The position numbers were made by a program, and so were the translations under genes. A stretch of 64,000 bases of DNA from Paenibacillus caseinilyticus (GTDB lineage: Bacteria; Bacillota; Bacilli; Paenibacillales; NBRC-103111), in assembly GCF_027533645.1 (NCBI RefSeq), contig NZ_JAQAGY010000019.1:1-64000 (forward strand). Direction: 5' to 3'. The notes beneath the pieces were generated by a model, which was given only the letters and a program-made list of their open reading frames with translations, was not told the DNA's origin and searched no databases. Positions 51,755 to 60,882 of this stretch are shown here, in pieces; position 1 is the stretch's first letter, and each line of letters opens with the position of its first letter.

Positions 51755-52642
51755 GTGCTGCTGGATTCCATGAACCGGGCTCTCGCTTATATTGAGGAGC
51801 ATCTGACAGATGAGATCGATATGCAGGAGGTGGCAAGAATCGCACTTTGCTCGGCGTATCATTTTCAGCGGATGTTCTCGTTTCTATCGGGGGTCTCGCT
51901 TGCCGAATATATACGCCGCCGGCGCCTCACGCTTGCTGCTCTGGACCTTCAACACCAGGATATCCGAATCATCGATATCGCGGTCAAGTACGGCTATGCC
52001 TCGCCCGACTCCTTCACCAGAGCCTTCCAGCAGCTGCACGGACTCACGCCGTCCGAAGCCAGAAGGTCCGGACAGCCCCTGAAATCCTACTCGCGGATGA
52101 CCTTTCAATTAACGATTAGAGGAGGAAGCGAAATGAACTTTCGTATCGTAAACAAAGAAGCCTTCCGCATAGCAGGTATCCACAAACGGGTCCCCATCCA
52201 ATTCCACGGGGTCAATCCGGAGATCGCGGCGATGTGGGAAAGCTTGGACCATGACACCATTACCGAACTTAAAAAGCTGTCGAACGTCGAGCCTTCTGGA
52301 TTGATCAGCGCCTCCACGCACTTCTCGGAAGGACGGATGGAGGAGCGGGGGGAGTTCGACCATTATATCGGCGCCGCCACGACCGAGACGTGCCCCGCGC
52401 ATCTGACAGCCCTGGAGGTCTCCGCATCCACATGGGCCGTATTCGAAGCCGTCGGACCGTTTCCGGATACGCTGCAGAATGTGTGGGGACGTATTTATGC
52501 CGAGTGGTTCCCCTCCTCCAGCTACGAGCTGAGAGAAGGTCCCGAGATCTTGTGGAACGAATCCAAGGAGATCGACTCCCCTACGTTCCGCAGCGAAATC
52601 TGGATCCCGGTCGGGAAGAGACCGCAGCGAACCGACGATTGA
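51755..52642 (+). CDS. AraC-family regulator with GyrI-like effector domain
   Basis: 295 residues, GTG start with GGAGG 9 nt upstream. N-terminal AraC/XylS DNA-binding domain with two HTHs: '[24 protein letters not shown]' (core [19 protein letters not shown]) and '[20 protein letters not shown]', as in SoxS/Rob. The C-terminal ~160 residues are the GyrI-like small-molecule-binding domain ('[17 protein letters not shown]', '[13 protein letters not shown]', '[20 protein letters not shown]'). This Rob/TetD layout is common in drug- or toxin-responsive activators. Ligand and targets unknown. Confidence 0.93.
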   Translation: MLLDSMNRALAYIEEHLTDEIDMQEVARIALCSAYHFQRMFSFLSGVSLAEYIRRRRLTLAALDLQHQDIRIIDIAVKYGYASPDSFTRAFQQLHGLTPSEARRSGQPLKSYSRMTFQLTIRGGSEMNFRIVNKEAFRIAGIHKRVPIQFHGVNPEIAAMWESLDHDTITELKKLSNVEPSGLISASTHFSEGRMEERGEFDHYIGAATTETCPAHLTALEVSASTWAVFEAVGPFPDTLQNVWGRIYAEWFPSSSYELREGPEILWNESKEIDSPTFRSEIWIPVGKRPQRTDD

Positions 52643-52691
52643 AACGAATCGGAAGAGTCTGTATATTGATCTCAGGTGATGGCTTATCGAA

Positions 52692-52889
52692 ATGATGCCC
52701 TATGTTCTTGTGCACGGTCTGGTTCTTGTTGGTTTTGCTGCTGTGATTTATATTAAGCATTGCTATGGCAGATGGCCCGGTGCGTCGGCATTTCTAGTCC
52801 TTGTTATCTTGCTCTATATGTATGTGGGGCTTCATGGACGTGATGTGGCGAAAGCCGTCGAACTATTGTTTAGGCTCCTGTTGAAATAA
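52692..52889 (+). CDS. Small two-span membrane protein
   Basis: 65 residues: 'MPYVLVHGLVLVGFAAVIYI', a short loop 'KHCYGRWPG', then 'ASAFLVLVILLYMYVGLHG' and a basic-amphipathic tail. It has two predicted membrane helices and no family I recognise. The RBS (AGGTGATGG) is somewhat far from the two adjacent ATG codons. Lies 49 nt after the AraC gene in the same direction and could be co-transcribed. Confidence 0.5.
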   Translation: MMPYVLVHGLVLVGFAAVIYIKHCYGRWPGASAFLVLVILLYMYVGLHGRDVAKAVELLFRLLLK

Positions 52890-52935
52890 TGCTTGGGCGG
52901 GCCTCTGCTGGATCACAAGAAAGATATGCGCAAAG

Positions 52936-52957
52936 GGCTTGGCAGATGCCAAGCCCT
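52936..52957. terminator. Bidirectional terminator
   Basis: GGGCTTGGC-agat-GCCAAGCCC, perfect 9-bp stem between the converging small membrane protein and oxidoreductase genes. Flanks are AAA on one side and TCTCTTG on the other, so T-runs are modest. Confidence 0.65.
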
Positions 52958-53013
52958 CTCTTGTCGTACATTTGTTCCTCAGGCACAGGTCGTACTCAGC
53001 TGTTCCTGCCGGG

Positions 53014-54003
53014 CTACCCCTGGCTATCCGCCGGGAACACGAGCCCGATCTGTCTGCGCGCTTCCTCGATGACTTCCATGGCGGCAAGGGAGACCTCGAG
53101 CGAATTGACGGAGGACTCCGTCTTCCCTTCTTCCAGTAGCGAGGTGAACTCCATCACTTCGTAGTACATCGAAGGCTGATCCGTCGGCTGCGTCAAGTCC
53201 TCTACCCGTCCGTCCTTGTAACGGATCTCAACGCGGCCCGGCTCATTGATGCGGTCGATGACCAGCGTACCGAGCTCGCCTTGAATCTCCGCAGGGAGGT
53301 AGGAGTTGGCGATCTTGGAATGCATGATGACCGCGTCCATGCCCCCGTACTTCAAGAGCAGACTGCCCTCCCCGTCGACGCCGGACTCCAGCATGACAGC
53401 CTCGGCCTGAACGCGCTCCGGCTTGCCGAAGAGAACCACCATCGGATAGATGCAGTACACGCCGAGATCCATCAGAGACCCGTTCGAGAATTCGGGCTTG
53501 AACGCGTTCAGAACCGTCCCCTGCTTGTAAGCATCGTAGCGCGACGAATATTGGCCGTAGCTCGCCGTATACCGGCGGATGGGGCCGATCTTGTGCAGAT
53601 TCTCCTGCACGGCCCGGAAGCCCGGCATGAACGTCGACTTCACCGCTTCCATCAGCAGCACGCCGTTGCGCTTCGCTGCACCAATCATCCCTTTCACTTC
53701 CCGGGCATGGGAAGCGATGGGCTTCTCGCAGAGCACGTGCTTGCCGTGATCCATCATCTGTACCGCATACCGTGCGTGCAGGGAGTTCGGACTGGCAATA
53801 TAGACAGCCTCGAACTCCGGGCTTGACCCGAAAGCCTCGAGGTCCGTATACACGTGCGCAATGCCGAACTTCTCGGCAAACTCCCTGCCTTTCTCCTCTG
53901 TGCGCGAATATACGGCGGTGAATTTCACTTTCCCCGTAAGCAGCGCAGCTTGGACGAGCGTCTCCGTAATCCAGTTCGTACCGATGATACCGAAAGTAAC
54001 CAT
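53014..54003 (-). CDS. Gfo/Idh/MocA family oxidoreductase
   Basis: 329 residues. N-terminal Rossmann domain 'TFGIIGTNWITETLVQAA', with 'EAVYIASPNSLHARYAVQMM' and the signature 'HVLCEKPIASHAREV' (EKP). C-terminal beta-sheet domain with 'GSLMDLGVYCIYPMVVLFG', where DxGxY..H-like residues form the sugar site. Family members oxidise or epimerise sugars and cyclitols using NAD(P). ATG 54003 was chosen since AAAGGG is 11 nt upstream, while the ATG at 54012 is too close. Monocistronic; substrate unknown. Confidence 0.93.
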   Translation of the reverse strand: MVTFGIIGTNWITETLVQAALLTGKVKFTAVYSRTEEKGREFAEKFGIAHVYTDLEAFGSSPEFEAVYIASPNSLHARYAVQMMDHGKHVLCEKPIASHAREVKGMIGAAKRNGVLLMEAVKSTFMPGFRAVQENLHKIGPIRRYTASYGQYSSRYDAYKQGTVLNAFKPEFSNGSLMDLGVYCIYPMVVLFGKPERVQAEAVMLESGVDGEGSLLLKYGGMDAVIMHSKIANSYLPAEIQGELGTLVIDRINEPGRVEIRYKDGRVEDLTQPTDQPSMYYEVMEFTSLLEEGKTESSVNSLEVSLAAMEVIEEARRQIGLVFPADSQG

Positions 54004-54205
54004 AACAGCCATTTCCCTTTCTTATGTAAGAATTCATATAGCGTTCTGTAAGATAAGCGATGCCTATCTCCCCAGTATAGCAGAAATGGCCGCACCTCCC
54101 CAAAGGCCCTTCCCCGCCGTCCGTTCCGCTTTATTCGGCAGCGCGTTTTTGATAGGATGGAAGGATGGCTGCACCTATGTCGAAGTCGAAGAAAGAAGGA
54201 TGCTT

Positions 54206-54397
54206 ATGCGTACGGAAGATCAGGTCCGAAGAAAAGTGAACGAGCTGCTGCTCCAAAAGAAAACGGTGGAGGAGCGTCTCGCCGCAGCGCCAGAGGAAAG
54301 CAAGCCCAGCCTGCAGGCCGACCTCGACCGGCTGGAGGATATGATCCTGCTGCTCGAGTGGGTGCTGAACAAGCCTGTCGGCAGCTACCACGCTTAA
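54206..54397 (+). CDS. Small coiled-coil hypothetical protein
   Basis: 63 residues, highly charged and helical: begins 'MRTEDQVRRKVNELLLQKKT', with heptad-like 'LQADLDRLEDMILLLEWVLN'. Probably a coiled coil; no catalytic motif. ATG 54206 has AAGAAGGA 5 nt upstream; an in-frame ATG two codons earlier overlaps that site, and the long upstream extension of the frame is not supported. Followed by a clear terminator. Function unknown; probably a conserved Bacillales small protein. Confidence 0.7.
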   Translation: MRTEDQVRRKVNELLLQKKTVEERLAAAPEESKPSLQADLDRLEDMILLLEWVLNKPVGSYHA

Positions 54398-54427
54398 GGT
54401 AAGCTCGCAGGCTCAACGACACTGAAA

Positions 54428-54457
54428 ACAAGAGGCGCCCGCCGTCTCTTGTTTTTG
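54428..54457 (+). terminator. Terminator of the coiled-coil protein gene
   Basis: ACAAGAG and CTCTTGT pair across an 11-nt GC-rich loop, with TTTTTGTG following on the plus strand. Confidence 0.8.
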
Positions 54458-54611
54458 TGCTGCTCAGATGCCTAACGGCACAGAAGAACCGAATCTTCAG
54501 GTTTCCTTCGTGCGAAGCTGGGAACCTTTGGGGCAGAACTTCCGTCTAGTTGGATAGGAGCGTTCCGTTTCCCTTATAGACTTCCTACGAATCAGCTAGA
54601 GGTGATGACTT

Positions 54612-55529
54612 ATGACACGATACTATGCCCGCGTTGCCCCGCTGGTGCTACTCTCCCTTCTGCTCTCCGCTTGTTCTCTCTCCCCCGTTCCGAAGGAACG
54701 TGGTGAAGGAGCAGCGTTGGGCGGGCTGATTGAAGCTGCTGGGGCTGCAGCCACAACCGAACCCCGCTACGTGAAGCCCGAACGGCTCGCGGCGGTGCAA
54801 CTGACCTTCGGACGGGCCGATTCCCTTACACTTCAGCAGGTTCCGGCTCCGGCTGAGCCTATGCCTGCGAGAGTCTACGAATTCAAGCAAGAGCCGGGGT
54901 TGCCCTCCTGTTCGGTCTACCTGTACGAAGAGAAGTCCGAAGCGGGTCAGTCGATCCGCGCTTACCTCAAGACACAGGACGCTTGGTATGCGGCCGGAGC
55001 GTCCGGCGGAGACGGTGCGGCGGCTGTACCGGTGCGGCTTCTGCCCCGGGGAGCCGGAGCAGGTCCCGAACTCGTCATCGGCGGAGCCGAAGACGACAGC
55101 TATGCCGCGATGGTCCGCTCGCTCTTCTACGATGAGGAGACCGGCACTTGGAGGATGCAGGAATACCAGGGTCATGACGTACGCCGTATGGATCTCGACG
55201 GAGACGGGCAAGAGGAGTGGGTGAGTCCAGCTGTGAACTGGGTCCCCCCGAGCGTCGGAATCTACCGCTGGAATCAGGACTCCCGGGAGTATGAGTATAC
55301 CGTGACCGAGAATGAAACGGCGGCGGCTTTGGGTCTATCGGAGGAACAAGACGAGATCCCGAGATATGCCCTTTTGTTCCAAGAGTCCAGCGGGTGGATC
55401 ATCGAATCCGGCTCCTCGGACCGGTACGCCTTCTTCCGGTACGACGGCGGCAAGCTCGTTCCGGCCGTTCTTCCCGATTCCCGCAGCCGGCTGATGGATC
55501 TCAGGCGGCAGCAGGGTCACCGTCACTAG
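54612..55529 (+). CDS. Putative lipoprotein
   Basis: 305 residues. Lipoprotein signal 'VAPLVLLSLLLSACSLS' with lipobox LLSAC (Cys21), so it is tethered outside the membrane. The mature part shows an FG-GAP/EF-hand-like loop 'DVRRMDLDGDGQEEWVSPA' that can bind calcium, in a context found in many uncharacterised Bacillales lipoproteins with beta-propeller-like repeats. AGAGGTG precedes ATG. Followed 84 nt later by a methyltransferase gene in the same direction. Function unknown. Confidence 0.8.
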   Translation: MTRYYARVAPLVLLSLLLSACSLSPVPKERGEGAALGGLIEAAGAAATTEPRYVKPERLAAVQLTFGRADSLTLQQVPAPAEPMPARVYEFKQEPGLPSCSVYLYEEKSEAGQSIRAYLKTQDAWYAAGASGGDGAAAVPVRLLPRGAGAGPELVIGGAEDDSYAAMVRSLFYDEETGTWRMQEYQGHDVRRMDLDGDGQEEWVSPAVNWVPPSVGIYRWNQDSREYEYTVTENETAAALGLSEEQDEIPRYALLFQESSGWIIESGSSDRYAFFRYDGGKLVPAVLPDSRSRLMDLRRQQGHRH

Positions 55530-55613
55530 CTGGCAGCTCCCTGTAAGTTGAGGATGCGGACAGCAGGAATATTCAGTTACTATAGAAATCCGCCATTGGA
55601 GGCTCAGTACCGG

Positions 55614-56348
55614 ATGAAACAGAATAAATATGATGATGCCGGTTTTTTCGCCAATTACAGCCGGATGCCCCGTTCGACCGGCGGGTTGGATTCTGCCGGA
55701 GAATGGCCCGTCTTTCGAGGAATGCTGCCCGAGCTGCGTGCCAAGAGGGTGTTGGATCTGGGCTGCGGCTTTGGTTGGCACTGCCGGTATGCGCGGGAGC
55801 GCGGGGCCTTATCGGTAGTGGGGGTGGATCTGTCGGACCATATGCTGGCCCGGGCCCGGGCCATGACGAACGACCCGCAGATTGAGTATCGGCGGGTCGC
55901 TATTGAAGATATCGACTTTTCAGAAGGGCAATTCGATGTCGTGATCAGCTCTCTTGCATTCCACTATGTCGAGCCATTCGATAGGCTCTGCAGCCAAATA
56001 TATCGCTACCTTGCCCCCGGAGGTACCCTGGTGTTCTCGGTTGAACATCCGATCTTCACTGCGCTCCCTGAACAAGATTGGTACTATGGTTCCCAAGGCG
56101 AGAAGCTGCATTGGCCTGTCGACCATTACCATATCGAAGGGCCGAGGCAGGCTAGATTTCTGGACCACGATGTGACCAAGTACCATCGAACGGTAACGAC
56201 TTATCTTGGCTCCCTGATTGCTTCCGGCTTCCGGATTGAACAGTTCTCCGAGCTGAAGCCAACCCAAGACATGCTGGACCAGCATCCGGCCTGGCAGGAA
56301 GAAACCCGTCGCCCTATGTTCTTGTTGATGGCAGCGTCCAAAACTTAA
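55614..56348 (+). CDS. Class I SAM-dependent methyltransferase
   Basis: 244 residues from ATG 55614 (GGAGG 11 nt upstream); an upstream start at 55548 would add 22 poorly conserved residues. Motif I 'RVLDLGCGFGWHCRYA', motif II 'SVVGVDLSDHMLARARAM', post-I/III 'FDVVISSLAFHYVE' and 'LAPGGTLVFSVEHPIF'. N-terminal 'MKQNKYDDAGFFANYSRMPRS' is the usual Y..DD.FF..Y text of the Bacillales members of this group. Small-molecule methyltransferase of unknown substrate; convergent with the esterase gene. Confidence 0.92.
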   Translation: MKQNKYDDAGFFANYSRMPRSTGGLDSAGEWPVFRGMLPELRAKRVLDLGCGFGWHCRYARERGALSVVGVDLSDHMLARARAMTNDPQIEYRRVAIEDIDFSEGQFDVVISSLAFHYVEPFDRLCSQIYRYLAPGGTLVFSVEHPIFTALPEQDWYYGSQGEKLHWPVDHYHIEGPRQARFLDHDVTKYHRTVTTYLGSLIASGFRIEQFSELKPTQDMLDQHPAWQEETRRPMFLLMAASKT

Positions 56349-56362
56349 TTCCATCCGAAAGC

Positions 56363-58480
56363 CTACTTCAACGAAGACACATCATTCTCTACATTCACCG
56401 CTTGTTCGAGCACCCACATGAAGTACAGGGCTTTGGCCGCTTTCGCACGGGTTACGACGGCTGCCGGTTCGAGCTCCGTTCCGTTCACCATCTGTCCCCT
56501 GGCAATTCCCTTCTCGGACCGGATAAGCCCCAGTTCATAGGCATCCTTGACTTTGGGAGCCAAGTGAGGCGCGATCTCCGCAGTATCCGTCAGCTGTCCA
56601 TACGAAACCAGAGGATAGTACATGACGCCTCTGGCCCCCGAGTCCAGATTCGGGTCGTAACCGGGGTCGCCAGGCACGAGCGTTGTCCCGTTATAATCCG
56701 TCATATACTTCGGCTTCTCCGTGAATTTCGCATGGTACGCATCGTCGAGAATGGCGCCCATCGTTTCGCGGGTCAGCTCCCCCTTCGGGTAGCCGGCGAA
56801 TGTCGATTTTTTTAAGTTCATCAGCTTGGAGAGACTCCGGATGAATTCGTCAACGGTCATCTTCGCATCCGGGCGGAAGTTCCCGTGGCGGTCCTTGCCC
56901 ATCACGCCCAGCTGAATCAGCTTCTCAATCTGATTGCGGTAATAAGCGCCTTCGCCGGTCGTTGTATCCTTGGCCATCTCCGGGAAGACCCGCGACCAGT
57001 TGCCGGATACGGCCGCAGCCTTGACGTCCTGCTTCAGGCAGGAGGCAATCGCAGCCGCTGTGGGATCGCCTGCCCCTCCCTTTTTCACGAATTCAGCGGC
57101 AACGATCCGGGCAAATTGTTTGGCCAGCGCCTCTTTGTAGTGCGTGCCGTCAATCTTCTTCGATGGGTGACCGTTGGCGTAGCTCCCGTCGTTCGTCTTG
57201 CCGGGGGTTTCTCCGGCTTCAATCGACATGAAGATGGCCGTCGTCGCTTCAACGCCGATCTCGTTATAGTACTTCAGGCTCTCCGAATTCAGATCGATGA
57301 GCGTCACTCCCGATTCTTCCGCCGCCTGTTTCATCAGGCCCGGGAACAGCCTTGTTTTGAACGAGTTGGTGTATGTCTCTCCCGGCTGTGCATTCCCCTT
57401 GACTCTGGACATCGGCGTCACCAGGACAGGAATCATGCCCCGTGCCCGGATGGCAGGAAGATAGATTTCCTTGATGTAGGTCTCGTACATCGCTTCCGTT
57501 GCCCCTCTGCCATAGCGCCGGTACTCATCCGTGCTTTCGTCGTTATGCCCGAACTGCACCAGCACATAATCCCCGATGCTGCCTGTCAGCAGAATATCGT
57601 TCAGCCTGCCTTCGGTATAAGCACTCTTGAATGAACGCCCGCCCATGGAATAGTTGGTCACATTCACTTTGCGCCGGTCAAACATCGTGTCGATGATTTG
57701 CCCCCAGCCGCTCATCGGCGCTTCGTCGAAGGTATAGGATTTGACTGTGGAATCCCCAAGGGTGAAGATCGTCGGAAGACTTCCGGCCGCACGCCGCTGC
57801 TGCGGGATCGGCTGCAGCACAATCTCCTCAATGCCGACAGGCGTGTTGACCTTATTCGGTTCAATCTCGATATCCAGGTAGTCCCGGCCGTTGACATACG
57901 TATAAGTCCATTCTTTGCCGCTCGCAGCAGCGGTATACTTCATGGGCACGAGCTTGGCCGCATCCCAGAATCCGCCCTTCAGCAGCCGGCTCGTCTGCAT
58001 GCCCGACACCGATACCGTGGTGTCCGCCGCATCCGAAGTGGTTTTTACATACACGCTGTACGCACCGGGAGGAGCCTCGATCCGGAACGCCATACCGTAA
58101 TTGTTATAATGGTCCTTCTCAAACTTCGGCTCCGCATAGAAAGCAGGCTCCGTTATATAAAACCCCGCTCCATCGGAGGTGATAGAGGCCGTATGCACTT
58201 CCCTGGAGGGCAGGGCACTCGTCTCTTTAACAAAGCCATAACCGATGGATGCGTCATACAGCGGCGCACCGTTATACACATCGTAGAGGACAGAGCGATA
58301 CCCGGATCTGGGCTGGCTCGTAAAGTTGAACTTGTAGGAATTGGAATTCTCACCCCGCGCCGGCGCGCCCCCTTTCTCCGTACCTGTGATGGACGCTGCC
58401 GCGCCTGTTTTGCTGTGAACAGGACTAAAAACGGCTGTCAGCAGAAGAGAGCATAGAGCGATTTTCCAGACCTTTTTCAT
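56363..58480 (-). CDS. Surface SGNH esterase, rhamnogalacturonan acetylesterase type
   Basis: 705 residues from ATG 58480 (GGAAG 8 nt upstream). Signal peptide to about residue 28; a ~200-residue N-terminal beta-domain containing 'YKFNFTSQPRSGYRSVLYDV'; then an SGNH hydrolase: block I Ser244 in 'FTLGDSTVKSYTF', 'NYSMGGRSFKS' (Gly block), 'YVLVQFGHNDES' (Asn block) and Asp444/His447 in 'KKIDGTHYKE'. This is the RGAE-like CE12 branch, deacetylating rhamnogalacturonan or related pectin. The C-terminal ~200 residues hold SLH-like units ('IQLGVMGKDRHGNFRPDAKM', 'LEPAAVVTRAKAAKALYF'), implying cell-wall attachment. An AraC regulator gene lies upstream in the same direction. Confidence 0.87.
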   Translation of the reverse strand: MKKVWKIALCSLLLTAVFSPVHSKTGAAASITGTEKGGAPARGENSNSYKFNFTSQPRSGYRSVLYDVYNGAPLYDASIGYGFVKETSALPSREVHTASITSDGAGFYITEPAFYAEPKFEKDHYNNYGMAFRIEAPPGAYSVYVKTTSDAADTTVSVSGMQTSRLLKGGFWDAAKLVPMKYTAAASGKEWTYTYVNGRDYLDIEIEPNKVNTPVGIEEIVLQPIPQQRRAAGSLPTIFTLGDSTVKSYTFDEAPMSGWGQIIDTMFDRRKVNVTNYSMGGRSFKSAYTEGRLNDILLTGSIGDYVLVQFGHNDESTDEYRRYGRGATEAMYETYIKEIYLPAIRARGMIPVLVTPMSRVKGNAQPGETYTNSFKTRLFPGLMKQAAEESGVTLIDLNSESLKYYNEIGVEATTAIFMSIEAGETPGKTNDGSYANGHPSKKIDGTHYKEALAKQFARIVAAEFVKKGGAGDPTAAAIASCLKQDVKAAAVSGNWSRVFPEMAKDTTTGEGAYYRNQIEKLIQLGVMGKDRHGNFRPDAKMTVDEFIRSLSKLMNLKKSTFAGYPKGELTRETMGAILDDAYHAKFTEKPKYMTDYNGTTLVPGDPGYDPNLDSGARGVMYYPLVSYGQLTDTAEIAPHLAPKVKDAYELGLIRSEKGIARGQMVNGTELEPAAVVTRAKAAKALYFMWVLEQAVNVENDVSSLK

Positions 58481-58679
58481 TAGCTGCACTTCCTTTCTCT
58501 GTTCATGCTAGTGATGTAACCGGATACAATACTTCGCAATTCCTCCATTCCAGCCTCCTTGGCAGCAGTAAGTTTATTTCCTATGCTGTACAGCATCATA
58601 GCAAAGGCAGCGTTCCCTATTCGACCACCAAATTTGCCAATTTCTAAAACTTTGCTATTTCCGCACTCCCGAAGCTCCC

Positions 58680-59552
58680 CTATGTTCTGTGCTTCTCCAG
58701 AAATTCAGGCTTATGCTTCAACGTGACACCATCCATATTCAGCGTCATTTTCCTGTACTGCAGCGGGGACATTCTCGTGATGAGCTTGAAATTCTTGTTG
58801 AAATGGGTGATGTTGACGTACCCGACCTGCTGCGCGATCTCGATCATTTTTAGACTGCTTTCTCTGAGCAGCCGTTGGGCTTCGCGAATGCGCAGGGTAT
58901 TCAGATACTCGGGAAAGGAGAATCCGGTATACTTCTTCAGCATACGTCCCACATAGGAGGGGGACAAAAAGAAGTCCCTTGCCAGCTCGTTCAGCGTCAG
59001 GGGGTCCCGGAAATGTTCATTGCAGTGATGGACAATCTCCTGGATCGATTGGTGGATGGGCTTCACGGCCTGTTCCAGGCCGTCCGGCACTTTGCGTACA
59101 GCGAATAACAGCAGCTGGGCGAGCAGGGTCTTGAAATAGAAGTCCCTCCCCCTCCGGTCCGGCTCCGAATATTCGCTAATCATCTGCAGGATGATATTTT
59201 CCAGGAAGGCCTGCTCCTGCAGATTGAGCTGAATCACCCGGTGGGGATCGGCGAATGGAAGCAGCAGGTCCGGCTGCTCGGTGAGCAGGGAATGGATATA
59301 AGCATCGGTAAAATAAACGACAAACCGTTCATGCTCCGGTTCGCGGGCGGCCATGGTTTTATGCAGGACATTCTTATGGATGAACACCAGCGCCCCTTTC
59401 TCGATGCCATAGCACTGGCTTTCTATATAGAAGTGCCTTTCCCCGGACATTAGGTAGTACACTTCGTAGTAATCGTGATAATGGTACTTGAGGAAGTTAA
59501 ATGGAGTCACGATCTTGGAGATGGATACCTCAAAATCACCTTTCATGGACAT
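58680..59552 (-). CDS. AraC-family regulator with cupin sensor
   Basis: About 290 residues. N-terminal AraC-binding cupin ('FNFLKYHYHDYYEVYYLMSG', 'KGALVFIHKNVLHKT') and C-terminal AraC/XylS domain ('TLNELARDFFLSPSYVGRML', 'KMIEIAQQVGYVNITHFNKN'). The start is ambiguous: a GGAGG is followed by three ATGs at 59555, 59552 and 59546, and 59552 is given. It lies ~200 nt upstream of the esterase gene, same strand, and is a good candidate for its activator; ligand probably a sugar. Confidence 0.9.
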   Translation of the reverse strand: MSMKGDFEVSISKIVTPFNFLKYHYHDYYEVYYLMSGERHFYIESQCYGIEKGALVFIHKNVLHKTMAAREPEHERFVVYFTDAYIHSLLTEQPDLLLPFADPHRVIQLNLQEQAFLENIILQMISEYSEPDRRGRDFYFKTLLAQLLLFAVRKVPDGLEQAVKPIHQSIQEIVHHCNEHFRDPLTLNELARDFFLSPSYVGRMLKKYTGFSFPEYLNTLRIREAQRLLRESSLKMIEIAQQVGYVNITHFNKNFKLITRMSPLQYRKMTLNMDGVTLKHKPEFLEKHRT

Positions 59553-59632
59553 CATTCCTCCAAACGACAACGGGTTGGATTAAGATGTACATAGTATAAA
59601 CCAAGATTCATAGGAGGGGAGAATCAAAAAAA

Positions 59633-59652
59633 GCCATCCCATGGGGGAAGGC
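59633..59652 (-). terminator. Terminator of the GNAT gene
   Basis: Minus strand GCCTTCCCCC-AT-GGGATGGC (one mismatch) followed by seven T. It begins 19 nt after the acetyltransferase stop. Confidence 0.7.
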
Positions 59653-59670
59653 AGCGTACACCATGAAGCT

Positions 59671-60261
59671 TTAGCTCTGATCGGCAAGCATACTCTCCAG
59701 CCTCGTCTTTACATCCGGCCATTCTGAAACAATAAAGCTGTAGTAAGCCGAGTCTCTGATGTAGCCATCACTCAAAATCCGATGACTTCGGAGTATCCCT
59801 TCCGACATTGCGCCTATACGCTCCATTGCCCTTAATGAACGGGTGTTGCGGGAATCGGCTTTAAGCTGTACCCGAACCGTACCCAGCGTTTCAAAACAAT
59901 GTCGAAGCAGCAAGTATTTGCACTCGGTGTTAACACGGGTTCTCCACACGTCTCGGGCAAGAGCTGTCCAGCCGATTTCCAGGTGTCTATGTTGGGTGGA
60001 AATGTCGGCAAACCTGGTCGTTCCTACGATGCGATCGGTCTCCATGTCGCGAATGACAAAAGGCATAGCAAGTCCTCTGGCCCGTTCCTCTAGAGCTGAC
60101 TCCACATAAGTTTTCATATCGTCCATATTCCGCATACCTGGAGGGGAGTAGGTCCATATGTCCGGATCGTTCAATGCTTCGTAAAGCGGGGCAATATGGG
60201 AAGCTTCCATGGGAACAAGGGCTATTTTTACTCCTTGTAATATAACGGGTTCAACTTTCAT
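59671..60261 (-). CDS. GNAT N-acetyltransferase (RimJ/RimL-like)
   Basis: 196 residues. Acetyl-CoA-dependent transferase fold: 'KIALVPMEASHIAPLYEAL', 'PFVIRDMETDRIVGTTRFAD', the CoA-binding region 'LEIGWTALARDVWRTRVNTE' and 'VQLKADSRNTRSLRAMERIG'. Members acetylate ribosomal protein N-termini, amino acids or antibiotics; no specific match. AAAAGGAG precedes ATG. Monocistronic. Confidence 0.9.
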   Translation of the reverse strand: MKVEPVILQGVKIALVPMEASHIAPLYEALNDPDIWTYSPPGMRNMDDMKTYVESALEERARGLAMPFVIRDMETDRIVGTTRFADISTQHRHLEIGWTALARDVWRTRVNTECKYLLLRHCFETLGTVRVQLKADSRNTRSLRAMERIGAMSEGILRSHRILSDGYIRDSAYYSFIVSEWPDVKTRLESMLADQS

Positions 60262-60571
60262 CGGCTTTTCTCCTTTTCGTTGTTCAGTACGATTAGTACA
60301 TTAGGATACAGAATAAATCGACAATTCAAAAGCGCCAATTCACTGTTTTTTCACCAGTCCACTTATCAGAGAACGGTATAAGCTTGAAGCAAGTTTAGTC
60401 TGCAGCAATCGGCATTGTTATGATATATCCAAGCAGGGTTATATCAGGAGAGGGTGCGATATCAAGTAAGCCCCCTTTATCCCCAAACACGGGTCCATAC
60501 TTAATCGGCGGAATATCTGGGGGCAGAGAAACATTTAAACAGCAGGCTTCGTTTTTAAGTATGGAATAAAT
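60262..60571. other. Gene-free stretch before the stalk-domain fragment
   Basis: 310 bp with no credible ORF, of lower GC than the surrounding genes. Contains the upstream region of the divergent GNAT gene. No repeats or strong hairpins seen. Confidence 0.4.
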
Positions 60572-60823
60572 ATGGAAATGAGTGGCATGTCAAATAAGGA
60601 GGGTCAGATCTATGAAGCTTTGGAAGTTCCGGCCCAACTGATCGATTCCAGCACCTATATTCCGGTCAGGTTTGTTTCGGAAGCTTTTGGAGCTTCGGTT
60701 AAGTGGGTGCCTGAATCCCGGCTAATCCTAATCCAAAGTGATGGAACAAAGTCTGAACCTTCGGAGAAGGAAGTAAACCAATGGCGACTCGAAGCTCAGC
60801 GACATTGGGATGCCAAGCACTAA
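60572..60823 (+). pseudogene. Fragment of a copper-amine-oxidase-like stalk-domain protein
   Basis: 83 codons. Residues ~17-55 read 'EVPAQLIDSSTYIPVRFVSE' and 'AFGASVKWVPESRLILI', the repeat of the CuAO N-terminal-like (stalk) domain common in Paenibacillus surface proteins. There is no signal peptide, no RBS of note, and only one repeat instead of two or more, so it is a leftover of a larger gene or a very small cytoplasmic copy. The tail overlaps, in another frame, a spurious extension of the next gene. Relic is the better reading. Confidence 0.55.
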
Positions 60824-60882
60824 TCGTTGACATGGCAACTCCAAAGCAAAAGTATCGAGGCCTTGAAAGGAGCTTAGTTTAT

